Positions 16,540 to 25,500 of a DNA stretch of 64,000 nt are shown here, piece by piece. Below the pieces are notes generated by a model. The model saw nothing but the letters and a program-made list of their open reading frames with translations, searched no databases and had not been told where the DNA came from. The DNA is taken from NCBI RefSeq assembly GCF_014489615.1, contig NZ_CP060825.1:3201501-3265500 (forward strand), given 5' to 3'. The position numbers and the translations under genes were made by a program. The stretch comes from Streptomyces genisteinicus. Lineage in GTDB: Bacteria; Actinomycetota; Actinomycetes; Streptomycetales; Streptomycetaceae. Numbering within the stretch: position 1 is the first letter of the stretch; each line of letters opens with the position of its first letter.

Positions 16540-17481
16540 GTGCTGGATGAGGTGGAGCGCTGGCTGGCCCGGCGGTCCTGGTCGGTGGCCGACCGTCCCC
16601 TGGACCGGCTGCTCGCCGCCAAGCAGAACACCACGGTCAGCGTGGTCCTCCCCGCCCTGAACGAGGAGGCCACCGTCGGTGAGATCGTCACCGTGATCCG
16701 GGACGAACTGATGACGGACGCGGTCCCGCTCGTCGACGAACTGGTGGTGATGGACTCCGGGTCCACCGACCGGACGGCCCTGGTCGCGCGGGAGGCGGGC
16801 GCCCGGGTGGTGCACCGCGACACGGTCCTCCCCCGGCTGCCCGCCGTGCCGGGCAAGGGCGAGGTGCTGTGGCGGTCGCTGCTGGCCACCGGCGGGGACG
16901 TCGTCTGCTTCGTCGACGCGGACCTGCGCGAGTTCTCGGCGGACTTCGTCTCCGGCATCGTCGGGCCGCTGCTCACCGATCCCGGCGTGCAGTTCGTCAA
17001 GGCGATGTACGACCGGCCCTACGGCAGCGAACCCGGGCAGGGCGGCCGGGTGACGGAGCTGGTGGCCCGCCCGCTGCTCAACCTCCACTGGCCGCAACTG
17101 GCCGGGTTCGTCCAGCCGCTCGGCGGCGAGTACGCGGCCCGCCGCAGCCTGCTGGAACAACTGCCGTTCCCCGTGGGCTACGGCGTGGAGCTGGGGCTGC
17201 TCGTCGACGCGCTGAACCTGGTGGGCATGGACGCCCTCGCCCAGGTCGACGTCGGCACCCGCCTCCACCGCCACCAGGACGGCCAGGCCCTGGGACGGAT
17301 GGCCGCGACCATCTACCGCACCGCCCAACTACGTCTGGCACGAGGGCACTTGGTCCGCCCGGCACTGACCCAGTTCGAGCGCTCCGCGCAGGGCTTCGTC
17401 CCACGCACCCACCCGGTGGACACGGAGGAGCGTCCGCCGATGCGCGAGATCGGTGAGTACGCGGCGCGTCGCGCGGCATAA
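16540..17481 (+). CDS. gpgS: Glucosyl-3-phosphoglycerate synthase (GT81)
   Basis: A 313-residue GT-A glycosyltransferase. It transfers glucose from a nucleotide sugar to 3-phosphoglycerate, the first step to glucosylglycerate, a compatible solute and methylglucose-polysaccharide primer. Seen: the NTTVSVVLPALNEEATVG N-terminal strand, VVMDSGSTDRT, the metal-binding VDADLREF (DxD), and QPLGGEYAARRSLLEQLPFPVGYGVE. GTG 16540 has a GGAG 6-9 bases upstream; an ATG 84-114 bases earlier in frame is possible. It is divergent from thrC. Confidence 0.9.
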   Translation: MLDEVERWLARRSWSVADRPLDRLLAAKQNTTVSVVLPALNEEATVGEIVTVIRDELMTDAVPLVDELVVMDSGSTDRTALVAREAGARVVHRDTVLPRLPAVPGKGEVLWRSLLATGGDVVCFVDADLREFSADFVSGIVGPLLTDPGVQFVKAMYDRPYGSEPGQGGRVTELVARPLLNLHWPQLAGFVQPLGGEYAARRSLLEQLPFPVGYGVELGLLVDALNLVGMDALAQVDVGTRLHRHQDGQALGRMAATIYRTAQLRLARGHLVRPALTQFERSAQGFVPRTHPVDTEERPPMREIGEYAARRAA

Positions 17482-17519
17482 CCCGGCACCGCCGAGCATT
17501 TTGTCTACCTTTCCGATGT

Positions 17520-18044
17520 ATGTACGCCGCGCTGCACGCCCTCGTCCCTGACGTCCGCCGCCCCCGTACCGGTCGCGCGCCCGCCCGCGCGGCCCGTCTC
17601 CTCGGCACCCTCACCGTCGCCGCGAGCGCCCTCCTCGGCTCGGCGGGCGCCGCCCCGGCCGCACCCGCCGAGCCGCCCGCCACCGGGCCCGTCGCACACG
17701 GCGCGGCCCACCGGCACGCACCCGCCGCCGCGCCGGCGCCCGTACCGGCCGACGTCCCCGGCCCGGTACCGGTGACGGCCGCGGCGGCAGGCTCCGGTTC
17801 CGGCGGCACCGGCCCCGATGCCGGAACCGATGATTCCGGTCCTGACTCCGAATCCGGCCCCGGCTCCGGCTCCGGCACGGGCGGGGCCCTGGCGGCACCC
17901 GCCGGGGTCGCCGCCCGCGCCGAGCTCGCGAGGACCGGATCGACCGCCGAGCAGCTGTGGCTGCTCGGCGGCGTCGCGCTGAGCCTCACCGCCGCCGGGG
18001 TGGTCGCCGTCGCCGCGTCCCGTGGCCGGAATCGGGACCACTGA
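17520..18044 (+). CDS. Cell-wall-anchored small protein with LAxTG sortase signal
   Basis: A 174-residue secreted protein. An N-terminal signal (LLGTLTVAASALLGSAGAAPAAPA) is followed by a Pro/Ala and a Gly/Ser/Asp-rich linker (about 110 residues without recognisable fold). It ends in LARTG, a hydrophobic segment (LWLLGGVALSLTAAGVVAVAA) and SRGRNRDH. LAxTG is the motif used by class E sortases of Streptomyces. The protein is nearly all linker, so a spacer or coat role is possible. Confidence 0.75.
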   Translation: MYAALHALVPDVRRPRTGRAPARAARLLGTLTVAASALLGSAGAAPAAPAEPPATGPVAHGAAHRHAPAAAPAPVPADVPGPVPVTAAAAGSGSGGTGPDAGTDDSGPDSESGPGSGSGTGGALAAPAGVAARAELARTGSTAEQLWLLGGVALSLTAAGVVAVAASRGRNRDH

Positions 18045-18101
18045 CCTGCGGCGGAGCCGTACGCACGTTTGAGGGCACCCCGCACGGGCTAGGTTCGCCA
18101 C

Positions 18102-19487
18102 ATGGTCAACGACCTTGCCCAGATCCTCGTCGCGTCCAACCGCGGCCCGGTCTCCTACACGACGACCGGGGCCGGGGAACTCGAAGCACGCCGCGGGGGC
18201 GGCGGCCTGGTCTCCGGCCTCTCCGCCATCGACTCCGGCGAGCAGTCCCTGTGGGTCTGCGCCGCCCTCGGCGACGGCGACCGCGAGGCCGTACGCCGCG
18301 GCGTCGGCGAGCCGGGCGTACGGATGCTCGACATCGATCCCGCGGTCCACTCCGCCGCCTACAACGGCATCGCCAACTCGGTCCTGTGGTTCGTGCACCA
18401 CATGCTCTACCAGACCCCGCTGGAACCGGTCTTCGACCAGGAGTTCCGCTCCCAGTGGGACTCCTACCGCGCCTACAACCGCGCCTTCGCCGAGGCCCTC
18501 GCGGAGGCCGCCGCACCCGAGGCGGCCGTCCTGGTCCAGGACTACCACCTGGCCCTGACCCCCGGCATGCTGCGCGAGCTCCGCCCGGACCTGCGGATCG
18601 GCCATTTCTCGCACACCCCGTGGGCGCCCCCCGAGTACTTCGGCCTGCTGCCCGACGACATCGCCGGGGAACTGCTGCGCGGAATGCTCGGCGCGGACCG
18701 GCTCGGCTTCCTCACCGAGCGCTGGGCCGACGCGTTCACCGACTGCTGCGACCGCGTGGTCGGCGGCACCGGCCGGACCGAGACCGGCGTCCACGGTCTG
18801 GGCGCCGACGCCGACTTCCTGCGCGAACGCGCCCACCGCCCGGACGTCGGCACCCGCCTCGCCGAACTGCGCGAGGCCGTCGGCCCGGACCGCCGCACCG
18901 TCGTCCGCGTCGACCGCACCGAACTCTCCAAGAACATCGTGCGCGGGCTGCTCGCCTACCGGGAGCTCCTGGAGACGCGGCCCGAGTGGCGCGAGCGGGT
19001 CGTGCACATCGCGCTCGCCTACCCGTCGCGGCAGGACCTCGCCGTCTACCGCGACTACACGGCCGAGGTCTCCCGCCTGGCCGCGGAGATCAACGACACC
19101 TACGGGACGCCCGGCTGGACGCCGGTCGTCGTCCACGTCAAGGACGACTTCGCCCGCTCGCTGGCCGCCTACCGCATGGCCGACGTGGCGCTGGTCAACC
19201 CGATCCGCGACGGCATGAACCTCGTCGCCAAGGAGGTCCCCGTGGTCTCCGACGCAGGCTGCGCCCTCGTCCTGTCCCGGGAGGCGGGCGCCCACGCGGA
19301 GCTCGGCGAGTTCGCGATCACCGTCAACCCGTACGACGTCACGGCCACGGCGGACGCGCTCCACCGCGCCCTCACGATGCCGCCCGCGGAACGCGCCGAC
19401 CGCACCAAGCACCTGGCCGCCGCCGCGACCGCCCTCCCGCCCCGCCGCTGGTTCCTCGACCAACTGGAGGCCCTGCGGTCCCTGTGA
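18102..19487 (+). CDS. otsA: Trehalose-6-phosphate synthase (GT20)
   Basis: A 461-residue enzyme forming trehalose-6-P from UDP/GDP-glucose and glucose-6-P. Conserved segments are ILVASNRGP, RRGGGGLVSGL, QDYHLALTPGMLRELRPDLRIGHFSHTPW, RVDRTELSKNIVRGLLA (donor site) and NPIRDGMNLVAKE. TAGGTT ends 6 bases before the ATG, so the mRNA is likely leaderless. The phosphatase gene otsB converges on it with 38 bases between. Confidence 0.96.
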   Translation: MVNDLAQILVASNRGPVSYTTTGAGELEARRGGGGLVSGLSAIDSGEQSLWVCAALGDGDREAVRRGVGEPGVRMLDIDPAVHSAAYNGIANSVLWFVHHMLYQTPLEPVFDQEFRSQWDSYRAYNRAFAEALAEAAAPEAAVLVQDYHLALTPGMLRELRPDLRIGHFSHTPWAPPEYFGLLPDDIAGELLRGMLGADRLGFLTERWADAFTDCCDRVVGGTGRTETGVHGLGADADFLRERAHRPDVGTRLAELREAVGPDRRTVVRVDRTELSKNIVRGLLAYRELLETRPEWRERVVHIALAYPSRQDLAVYRDYTAEVSRLAAEINDTYGTPGWTPVVVHVKDDFARSLAAYRMADVALVNPIRDGMNLVAKEVPVVSDAGCALVLSREAGAHAELGEFAITVNPYDVTATADALHRALTMPPAERADRTKHLAAAATALPPRRWFLDQLEALRSL

Positions 19488-19525
19488 GGGGGCACGGCCC
19501 CGCCCAGGAGGCCCCCGCCCGCGGG

Positions 19526-20374
19526 CTACTCCAGCCGCTCCGCGACGCCCGCCAGGAAGTCCGCCACCGCGCCCGGCCCCGGCACCACCAGGTCAGCGCG
19601 CTCCGCGAGTTCCGGGACCTCGCCGCCGCTGCACAGCAGCAGCCCGGGGGTCCCGTCCGAGCGGAGTTTGTCGACGGCGGCGTACGCGGCGAGGTCGCCG
19701 AGGTCGTCCCCCGCGTAGAGGACGGACGTCGCACCCGCCTCCCGCACGTACTCGGCGAGCGCCACGCCCTTGTCCATGCCCGGGGGCCGCAGTTCGAGGA
19801 CCATGCGGCCGGGCTCCAGCACGAGCCCGTGGCGGGACGCGAGGGCCGCGAGCGGCTCCCGCAGGGCGTCGAACGCCGCCTGCGGATCCTCCGCGCGGCG
19901 GGTGTGGACGGCGACCGCGCGGCCCTTCTCCTCGATCCAGGTGCCCTGCCACGCGCCGATCCCGTCCAGGTATCCGGGCAGTTCGGCGCGGACCGCGGCG
20001 ACCCCCGGGTGCGGGGCGGGCGCGGTCACGGTGCCCGTCGCCGCGTCCCAGCGTTCGGCGCCGTAGTGGCCGAGCACCACCAGCCCGCCGAGTCCCGCGG
20101 CGCCGGCGAAGCCGCCGTAGCGCACGGCGACCGAGGCGGGCCGGCCGGTGAGGACGACGACCGAACCGACGTGCGGCGCAAGCGCGGCCAGCGCGGGCAC
20201 GGCCCGCTCGTGGGCGCGGGCCTGTTCGGGGTCGGGGACGATGTCGGCGAGGGTGCCGTCGAAGTCGAGGGCGACGACGGCGCCGGACGGACGGCCGAGG
20301 ATCGCCGCCAGGCCGTCACGGCCGGCGGGGGTGGACGGCGTCGGCATGGTGTGTGCGTACGGGGAGCTGCCCAT
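19526..20374 (-). CDS. otsB: Trehalose-6-phosphate phosphatase
   Basis: A 282-residue HAD phosphatase that completes trehalose synthesis. The nucleophile motif is DFDGTLADI, motif II SVVVLTGRP, and motif IV LYAGDDLGDLAAY. TAGGGT lies 8 bases before the chosen ATG, suggesting leaderless transcription; a second Met nine codons later (MPTPSTP) is an alternative. It is convergent with otsA and is followed upstream by a DUF3263 gene in the same direction. Confidence 0.94.
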   Translation of the reverse strand: MGSSPYAHTMPTPSTPAGRDGLAAILGRPSGAVVALDFDGTLADIVPDPEQARAHERAVPALAALAPHVGSVVVLTGRPASVAVRYGGFAGAAGLGGLVVLGHYGAERWDAATGTVTAPAPHPGVAAVRAELPGYLDGIGAWQGTWIEEKGRAVAVHTRRAEDPQAAFDALREPLAALASRHGLVLEPGRMVLELRPPGMDKGVALAEYVREAGATSVLYAGDDLGDLAAYAAVDKLRSDGTPGLLLCSGGEVPELAERADLVVPGPGAVADFLAGVAERLE

Positions 20375-20385
20375 GCCACCCGACC

Positions 20386-20643
20386 CTATCGGCGACTTCG
20401 CCTGGCGTCCCTCACACGGCGAAGCCGGTTGACGGTCACCGGGTCGTGGGCGAGGGCCCGCCGGTCGTCGAGGAGGGCGTTGAGCAGCTGGTAGTACCGG
20501 ACCGGCGACATCCCGAGCTGCTCCCGTATCGCCCGCTCCTTGGCGCCGGGTCCCGGCCACGAGCGCCGCTCCATGGCGAGAACGGCGCTCTCGCGGTCGC
20601 TGAGGGCGCCGGGCGGGGCGGGGCTGACGGACTCGTCGGTCAT
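20386..20643 (-). CDS. DUF3263 small DNA-binding-like protein
   Basis: An 85-residue actinobacterial protein: LSDRESAVLAMERRSWPGPGAKERAIREQLGMSPVRYYQLLNALLDD, the DUF3263 core that reads as a sigma-region-4-like HTH. The C-terminus is Arg-rich. A TATTTT stretch ends 7 bases before the ATG, compatible with a leaderless start. It is 11 bases upstream of otsB. Molecular role unknown. Confidence 0.88.
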   Translation of the reverse strand: MTDESVSPAPPGALSDRESAVLAMERRSWPGPGAKERAIREQLGMSPVRYYQLLNALLDDRRALAHDPVTVNRLRRVRDARRSRR

Positions 20644-20722
20644 ACGATCCAAAATATCGCCGCCCGGCGACACCCCGGCCCCCGCTGCCCCGCCGCCTGC
20701 TGCCCCGGCGCCCCCGCCCCGG

Positions 20723-21994
20723 CTACTCCGCCGCCTCGGCCGCCGACGCGTCGCGCTGGATCGCACCGAGCGTCGCCGCGGGGCTGCCGCCGGGCGCGAC
20801 CGCCTGGCCGACCTTCTTCTTGATGCTCTCGCTGACCGCGGCCCAGGACGTCTTGCCCACGGGCGGCAGCTCGGACTCCGGGAGCTCCGCGAGGAACTCC
20901 TTCAGGTCCCGGTGCTCCGGGTCCTGCTCCATCGCCTCGGAGGCCGAGACGGTCACCGGCAGCAGATCGTTCTGGCCGGCGAAGGCGAGGACGTTGTCGT
21001 CGCTGAAGACGAAGTCCAGGAACTCGCCGATCTCCTCGCGGTGGCCGTTCTCCTTGAAGCCCATGATCCAGTCGGCGACGCCCATGGACGACTTGGACTG
21101 CCCGTCCCGCCCCGGCAGGGCGACGGCCCCGACCTCGACGCCCTTGTTCCGCGCGGCCTGCATCAGCGAGGGGTGGCCGTTGAGCATGCCCACCTCGCCC
21201 CGGGTGAACGCGGCGAAGGCGTCCTTGCGGTTCAGCTCGGCGGGCGCGACGGGGCCGGTCAGGCCCGGCTCGACCAGGTTGTCCCGGAGCCACTCGAAGG
21301 TGGCGACGTTGGCCTTGGAGTCGATCTGGTAGGTGTCGACCGCGTCGGTGTACCCGGCGCCTCCGCTGAGCAGCCACATCATCGTCTCGGCCTGCGCCTC
21401 CTCCGGGCCGAGCGGCAGCGCGAACGGATAGGTGGCGTCCGTGCCGGCCTTGAGGCTACGGGCGTCGGCGGCGAGTTCGCCCCAGGTCCGCGGAGCCTTC
21501 TCGATGCCCGCCTCGGCGAACAGCTCCTTGTTGTAGAAGAGCAGTCGCGTGGAGGCGGCGAAGGGCAGCCCGTACTGGGTCTGCTGCTGCTCGCCCGCGT
21601 CGGTGAGCGGGACGAGGAAGTTGGACTGCACGGGGATGGAGAGCAGCTGGTCCGCGGAGTAGAGCAGGTCGTCGTCCGCGTAGTCGGCGTAGGCGCCGAT
21701 CTGCGCGATGTCGGGGGCGTCCCCGGCCTTCACCATCTCGGCGACCGTGCGGTCGACGTCGTTCCAGGACTCGATGCGCACGTCGACCTCGATGCCGGGG
21801 TGCTCGGCCTCGAAGGCGGCGGTGAGATCCGCCCAGTACTTCTTGCTGCTCTCGCCGCCCGCCACGTCGTAGTCGGCGGCGACCAGCCGGAGGGTGACGC
21901 CGTCCGATCCGCCGTCGCCGCCGCAGCCGGCCAGCGAGACCGTCATGCCCAGCGCGGCGACCGCCGCGGTCAGACCTATGAAAGGCCGCTTCAC
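20723..21994 (-). CDS. Sugar ABC transporter substrate-binding lipoprotein without adjacent permeases
   Basis: A 423-residue solute-binding protein (SBP_bac_1/family 1). GTG start, signal peptide with a lipobox LAGC at about residues 23-26, then typical VDVRIESWNDVDRTVAEMVKAGDAPDIAQIGAYADYA and GEVGMLNGHPSLMQAARNK. It binds a sugar or oligosaccharide at the membrane outer face. No permease genes are adjacent, so it relies on a distant permease pair and probably on MsiK (45.4 kb) for ATP. It is divergent from nagK, with the DasR box between, hinting at an amino-sugar ligand. Confidence 0.88.
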   Translation of the reverse strand: MKRPFIGLTAAVAALGMTVSLAGCGGDGGSDGVTLRLVAADYDVAGGESSKKYWADLTAAFEAEHPGIEVDVRIESWNDVDRTVAEMVKAGDAPDIAQIGAYADYADDDLLYSADQLLSIPVQSNFLVPLTDAGEQQQTQYGLPFAASTRLLFYNKELFAEAGIEKAPRTWGELAADARSLKAGTDATYPFALPLGPEEAQAETMMWLLSGGAGYTDAVDTYQIDSKANVATFEWLRDNLVEPGLTGPVAPAELNRKDAFAAFTRGEVGMLNGHPSLMQAARNKGVEVGAVALPGRDGQSKSSMGVADWIMGFKENGHREEIGEFLDFVFSDDNVLAFAGQNDLLPVTVSASEAMEQDPEHRDLKEFLAELPESELPPVGKTSWAAVSESIKKKVGQAVAPGGSPAATLGAIQRDASAAEAAE

Positions 21995-22201
21995 AGCTCT
22001 CCCCACCCTCTGCCGTTGGTTGCGCGATATGCCCCGTCCGGCACGAGTCGTCCCCGCTGCCGCCCTGCGGAACGAACGTAGATTCTCCCATGCGAGCCCA
22101 TGAGGTCTACACCACTGCGGGTCTCGCTTCGGCAACGCGCGCCCCGGCGTGCGACGGGCGCACAGATCACCCGTTTGTATGCACTGGTAACAATCTCGGT
22201 G

Positions 22202-22217
22202 AGTGGACTAGACCTAT
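22202..22217 (+). promoter_or_regulatory. DasR-responsive element (dre) upstream of nagK-nagA
   Basis: AGTGGACTAGACCTAT matches the palindromic dre consensus AGTGGTCTAGACCACT at 13 of 16 positions. It lies 27 bases before the nagK start. DasR is the GlcNAc-6-P/glucosamine-responsive GntR repressor of Streptomyces, and a dre before nagKA is established in S. coelicolor. Confidence 0.85.
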
Positions 22218-22244
22218 TCCGGGTAGAGGGGCAAGACTGTCCCC

Positions 22245-23177
22245 GTGAGACATGTCATCGCCCTCGATGTGGGCGGCACCGGTATGAAGGCCGCCCTCGT
22301 CGGCGCGGACGGGACCCTGCTGCACGAGGCGCGGCGGGCGACCGGGCGGGAGCGCGGCCCCGAAGCCGTCGTGGAGTCGATCCTCTCCTTCGCCGAGGAC
22401 CTCCACGCCCACGGCCTGAAGCACTTCGGGCAGGCGGCCGAGGCCGCCGGCGTGGCCGTGCCCGGCATCGTCGACGCCGAGGCGGGCATCGCCGTCTACG
22501 CCGCCAACCTCGGGTGGCGCGACCTGCCGCTGCGGGACCTGGTGAGCGGACGCCTCGGCGGCGTCCCCGTCGCCCTCGGACACGACGTGCGCACCGGCGG
22601 CCTCGCCGAGGGCCGCATCGGCGCCGGACGGGGAACCGACCGCTTCCTCTTCGTGCCGCTCGGCACCGGCATCGCGGGCGCCATCGGGATCGACGGGGTC
22701 ATCGAGGCCGGGGCGCACGGCTGCGCCGGCGAGATCGGGCACATCGTGGTCCGCCCCGGCGGTCCCGACTGCGGCTGCGGACAGCGCGGCTGCCTGGAGA
22801 CGCTCGCCTCCGCCTCCGCCGTCACCCGCGCCTGGGCCGCCGCCTCCGGCGACCCGCTGGCGGACGCCGCCGACTGCGCGAAGGCCGTCGCGTCGGGCGA
22901 CGAACGGGCCGTCGCCGTGTGGCGGGACGCCGTCGGCGCCCTCGCGGACGGACTGGTGACCGCGCTCACCCTGCTGGACCCCAGGACCCTGATCATCGGT
23001 GGCGGGCTCGCCGAGGCGGGGGAAACCTTGTTCACACCGCTGCGGGCCGCGGTCGAGGAACGCGTCACCTTCCAGAAACTGCCCGCGATCGTCCCGGCGG
23101 CCCTCGGGGACACCGCCGGATGCCTGGGCGCAGGGCTGCTCGCCTGGGATCTACTCGCCACGGAGGTAACCGACTGA
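22245..23177 (+). CDS. nagK: N-acetylglucosamine kinase, ROK family
   Basis: A 310-residue ROK sugar kinase with GTG start. ATP phosphate loop HVIALDVGGTGMKAAL, LGHDVRTGGLAEGRIGAG, GTGIAGAI, and the zinc-binding HIVVRPGGPDCGCGQRGCLE signature (CxCGxxGCLE). It phosphorylates GlcNAc to GlcNAc-6-P, the substrate of NagA, whose ATG overlaps the stop by one base (TGATG). The DasR box just upstream supports amino-sugar specificity over glucose. Confidence 0.93.
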   Translation: MRHVIALDVGGTGMKAALVGADGTLLHEARRATGRERGPEAVVESILSFAEDLHAHGLKHFGQAAEAAGVAVPGIVDAEAGIAVYAANLGWRDLPLRDLVSGRLGGVPVALGHDVRTGGLAEGRIGAGRGTDRFLFVPLGTGIAGAIGIDGVIEAGAHGCAGEIGHIVVRPGGPDCGCGQRGCLETLASASAVTRAWAAASGDPLADAADCAKAVASGDERAVAVWRDAVGALADGLVTALTLLDPRTLIIGGGLAEAGETLFTPLRAAVEERVTFQKLPAIVPAALGDTAGCLGAGLLAWDLLATEVTD

Positions 23178-24328
23178 TGGCCGCTCGCGCCACAGCCACC
23201 GTACTGGCCGGAGCCCGCGTGGTGCTGCCGACCGGGACCGTCGAGAACGGACGGGTCATCGTCGAGGGCACGCGGATCGCCGGCGCGGCAGCCGCGGACA
23301 CCCCGGTGACCGACCTGTCCGGCCACTGGCTCGTCCCCGGCTTCGTCGACATCCACAACCACGGCGGCGGCGGCGCCTCCTTCACCTCCGGCACCGCCGA
23401 CGAGGTACTCAAGGGCGTCGAGACCCACCGGCGGCACGGCACGACCACCCTGGTCGCCTCCACCGTCACCGGCGAGATGGACTTCCTCGCCCACCGGGCC
23501 GGGTTCCTCTCCGAACTCGTCGAGCAGGGGGATCTCGCCGGCATCCACTTCGAGGGCCCGTTCATCTCCCCGTGCCGCAAGGGCGCCCACAGCGAGTCCC
23601 TGCTGCGCGACCCCGACCCGGCCGAGGTCCGCAAGCTGCTCGACGCGGCCCGCGGCACAGCGAAGATGGTCACCCTCGCCACCGAACTCCCCGGCGGCAT
23701 CGACTCCGTGCGGCTGCTGGCCGAGCACGGCGTGATCGCGGCGATCGGCCACACCGACGCCACCTACGAGCAGACCGCCGAGGCGATCGACGCGGGCGCC
23801 ACCGTCGCCACCCACCTCTTCAACGCCATGCCCGCGCTCGGCCACCGCGCCCCCGGGCCGATCGCCGCCCTGCTGGAGGACGAGCGGGTCACCGTCGAGC
23901 TGATCAACGACGGCGTCCACCTGCACCGCGCCGCACTGGAGCTCGCCTTCAACGCCGCCGGCGCCGGCCGCGTCGCGTTCATCACCGACGCGATGGACGC
24001 GGCGGGCTTCGGCGACGGCCGCTACCAGCTCGGCCCGCTGGCCGTCGAGGTCAAGGACGGGGTGGCCCGGCTGGTCGAGGGCGACTCGATCGCCGGCTCC
24101 ACGCTCACCCTGGACACCGCGTTCCGCCGCGCCGTCACCGTCGACCGGCTCCCCGTCGGGGACGTGGTCCGGGCGATCTCCGCCAACCCGGCGAAGCTCC
24201 TCGGCGCCTGGGACCGCATCGGGTCCCTGGAGCCGGGCAAGGACGCCGACCTGGTCGTCCTCGACGAGGACTTCCGGCTCAAGGGCGTGATGCGCCAGGG
24301 CTCCTGGGTGGTCGACCCGCAGGCCTGA
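23177..24328 (+). CDS. nagA: N-acetylglucosamine-6-phosphate deacetylase
   Basis: A 383-residue amidohydrolase: GlcNAc-6-P to glucosamine-6-P plus acetate. Metal/substrate residues lie in FVDIHNHGG, HFEGPF, AIGHTDATYEQ, THLFNAM, and the catalytic Asp in ITDAMDAAG. The ending GKDADLVVLDEDF is standard. The start is the ATG overlapping the nagK stop. The upstream open frame belongs to the shadow of nagK. Confidence 0.97.
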   Translation: MAARATATVLAGARVVLPTGTVENGRVIVEGTRIAGAAAADTPVTDLSGHWLVPGFVDIHNHGGGGASFTSGTADEVLKGVETHRRHGTTTLVASTVTGEMDFLAHRAGFLSELVEQGDLAGIHFEGPFISPCRKGAHSESLLRDPDPAEVRKLLDAARGTAKMVTLATELPGGIDSVRLLAEHGVIAAIGHTDATYEQTAEAIDAGATVATHLFNAMPALGHRAPGPIAALLEDERVTVELINDGVHLHRAALELAFNAAGAGRVAFITDAMDAAGFGDGRYQLGPLAVEVKDGVARLVEGDSIAGSTLTLDTAFRRAVTVDRLPVGDVVRAISANPAKLLGAWDRIGSLEPGKDADLVVLDEDFRLKGVMRQGSWVVDPQA

Positions 24329-24340
24329 TGAGACCCGCCG

Positions 24341-24385
24341 AACGGCGGCGGCGCGCACCTGGCCCTTGGGCCGGCCGCCGCCGTT
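24341..24385 (+). terminator. Terminator of nagK-nagA
   Basis: AACGGCGGCGGC (24341-24352) pairs with GCCGCCGCCGTT (24374-24385), a 12-bp stem, followed by a short TTGG. It is 13 bases past the nagA stop. Confidence 0.82.
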
Positions 24386-24441
24386 TGGCATGATCAGCAC
24401 CCGTACGAGCACAGCGGTTCTCTTCTTCTAGAGGTGTACGG

Positions 24442-25368
24442 GTGATCCTGACGGTCACGCTCAACGCCGCCCTGGACATCACCTACCGGGTCCCGGCCCT
24501 CACCCCGCACGCCACCCACCGGGTGACCGAGGTCGGCGAGCGCCCCGGAGGCAAGGGCCTCAACGTGGCACGGGTCCTCGCCGCGCTCGGCCACGAGGCC
24601 GTCGTCACCGGTTTCGCCGGCGGCCGCACCGGCGCCGAGCTGCGCGACCTGCTCGCCCCGCTGCCGGTCCGCGACGCGCTGGTGCCCGTCGCCGGGACCA
24701 CCCGCCGCACGGTCGCGGTCGTCGACGGCGCCACGGGCGACACCACCCAGCTCAACGAGCCCGGCCCGACGGTCACCGCCGACGAGTGGTCGGCCTTCCT
24801 CGACGCCTACGCGTCCCTGCTCCGGGACGCGGAGGCGGTCGCGCTCAGCGGCAGCCTCCCGCCGGGCATCCACGTCGGCGCCTACGCCGACCTCGTGCGC
24901 CGCGCCAGGGCCGCGGGCGTCCCCGTCCTGCTGGACACCAGCGGCGAACCGCTCCGCCGGGGCGTCGCCGCCCGGCCGGACCTGATCAAGCCCAACGCCG
25001 ACGAGCTGGCGCACCTCACCGGCGCGCGCGAACCGCTGCGCGCCGTGCGCGACGCCCGCCGGCGGGGCGCCCACGCGGTCGTCGGTTCGCTGGGCCCGGA
25101 CGGTCTGCTCGCCGCCACACCCGACGGCCTCTGGCAGGCCGCACCGCCCGCACCGGTGGCGGGCAATCCGACGGGCGCGGGTGACTCCGCCGTCGCCGGG
25201 CTGCTCTCCGGCCTCGTCGAGGGGCTCGCCTGGCCGGACCGCCTGGCCCGCGCGGTCGCCCTGTCGACGGCGACGGTCCTCGCACCGGCCGCGGGCGAGT
25301 ACGACGCCGCGGCCTACGCGGAGCTGGTGGGCCGGATCACGGTGACGGAACGATCCGCCACCGCCTGA
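24442..25368 (+). CDS. PfkB-family sugar-phosphate kinase (1-phosphofructokinase-like)
   Basis: A 308-residue ribokinase-superfamily enzyme, GTG start. MILTVTLNAALDITYRV, GGKGLNVARVLAALG (substrate loop), LSGSLPPGI, IKPNADEL, and the PfkB signature NPTGAGDSAVAGLLSG. The domain fit is best to 1-phosphofructokinase / tagatose-6-P kinase. It follows nagA by 113 bases behind a terminator, so it is probably expressed separately. Its substrate is not determined by sequence. Confidence 0.86.
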   Translation: MILTVTLNAALDITYRVPALTPHATHRVTEVGERPGGKGLNVARVLAALGHEAVVTGFAGGRTGAELRDLLAPLPVRDALVPVAGTTRRTVAVVDGATGDTTQLNEPGPTVTADEWSAFLDAYASLLRDAEAVALSGSLPPGIHVGAYADLVRRARAAGVPVLLDTSGEPLRRGVAARPDLIKPNADELAHLTGAREPLRAVRDARRRGAHAVVGSLGPDGLLAATPDGLWQAAPPAPVAGNPTGAGDSAVAGLLSGLVEGLAWPDRLARAVALSTATVLAPAAGEYDAAAYAELVGRITVTERSATA

Positions 25369-25445
25369 CCGCCGCGTCCGGCTAACCGCCGCCGATCGCC
25401 TGATCGCCGCGTCCGCCTGACCGCCGCCGACCGGACGGGCCGGTT

Positions 25446-25466
25446 CCGCGCCCGCCGAGGGCGCGG
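25446..25466. terminator. Bidirectional terminator between convergent genes
   Basis: CCGCGCCC-GCCGA-GGGCGCGG, an 8-bp stem, located between the stops of the PfkB and CBM genes. Confidence 0.65.
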
Positions 25467-25500
25467 CGGCCGGTCTCCCGGCGGCCCGTACGGAGGCCGG

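Noticed and set aside
22100..23176. Long in-frame extension upstream of nagA
   Set aside because: It overlaps nagK in another frame; the ATG overlapping the nagK stop gives the family-length NagA.
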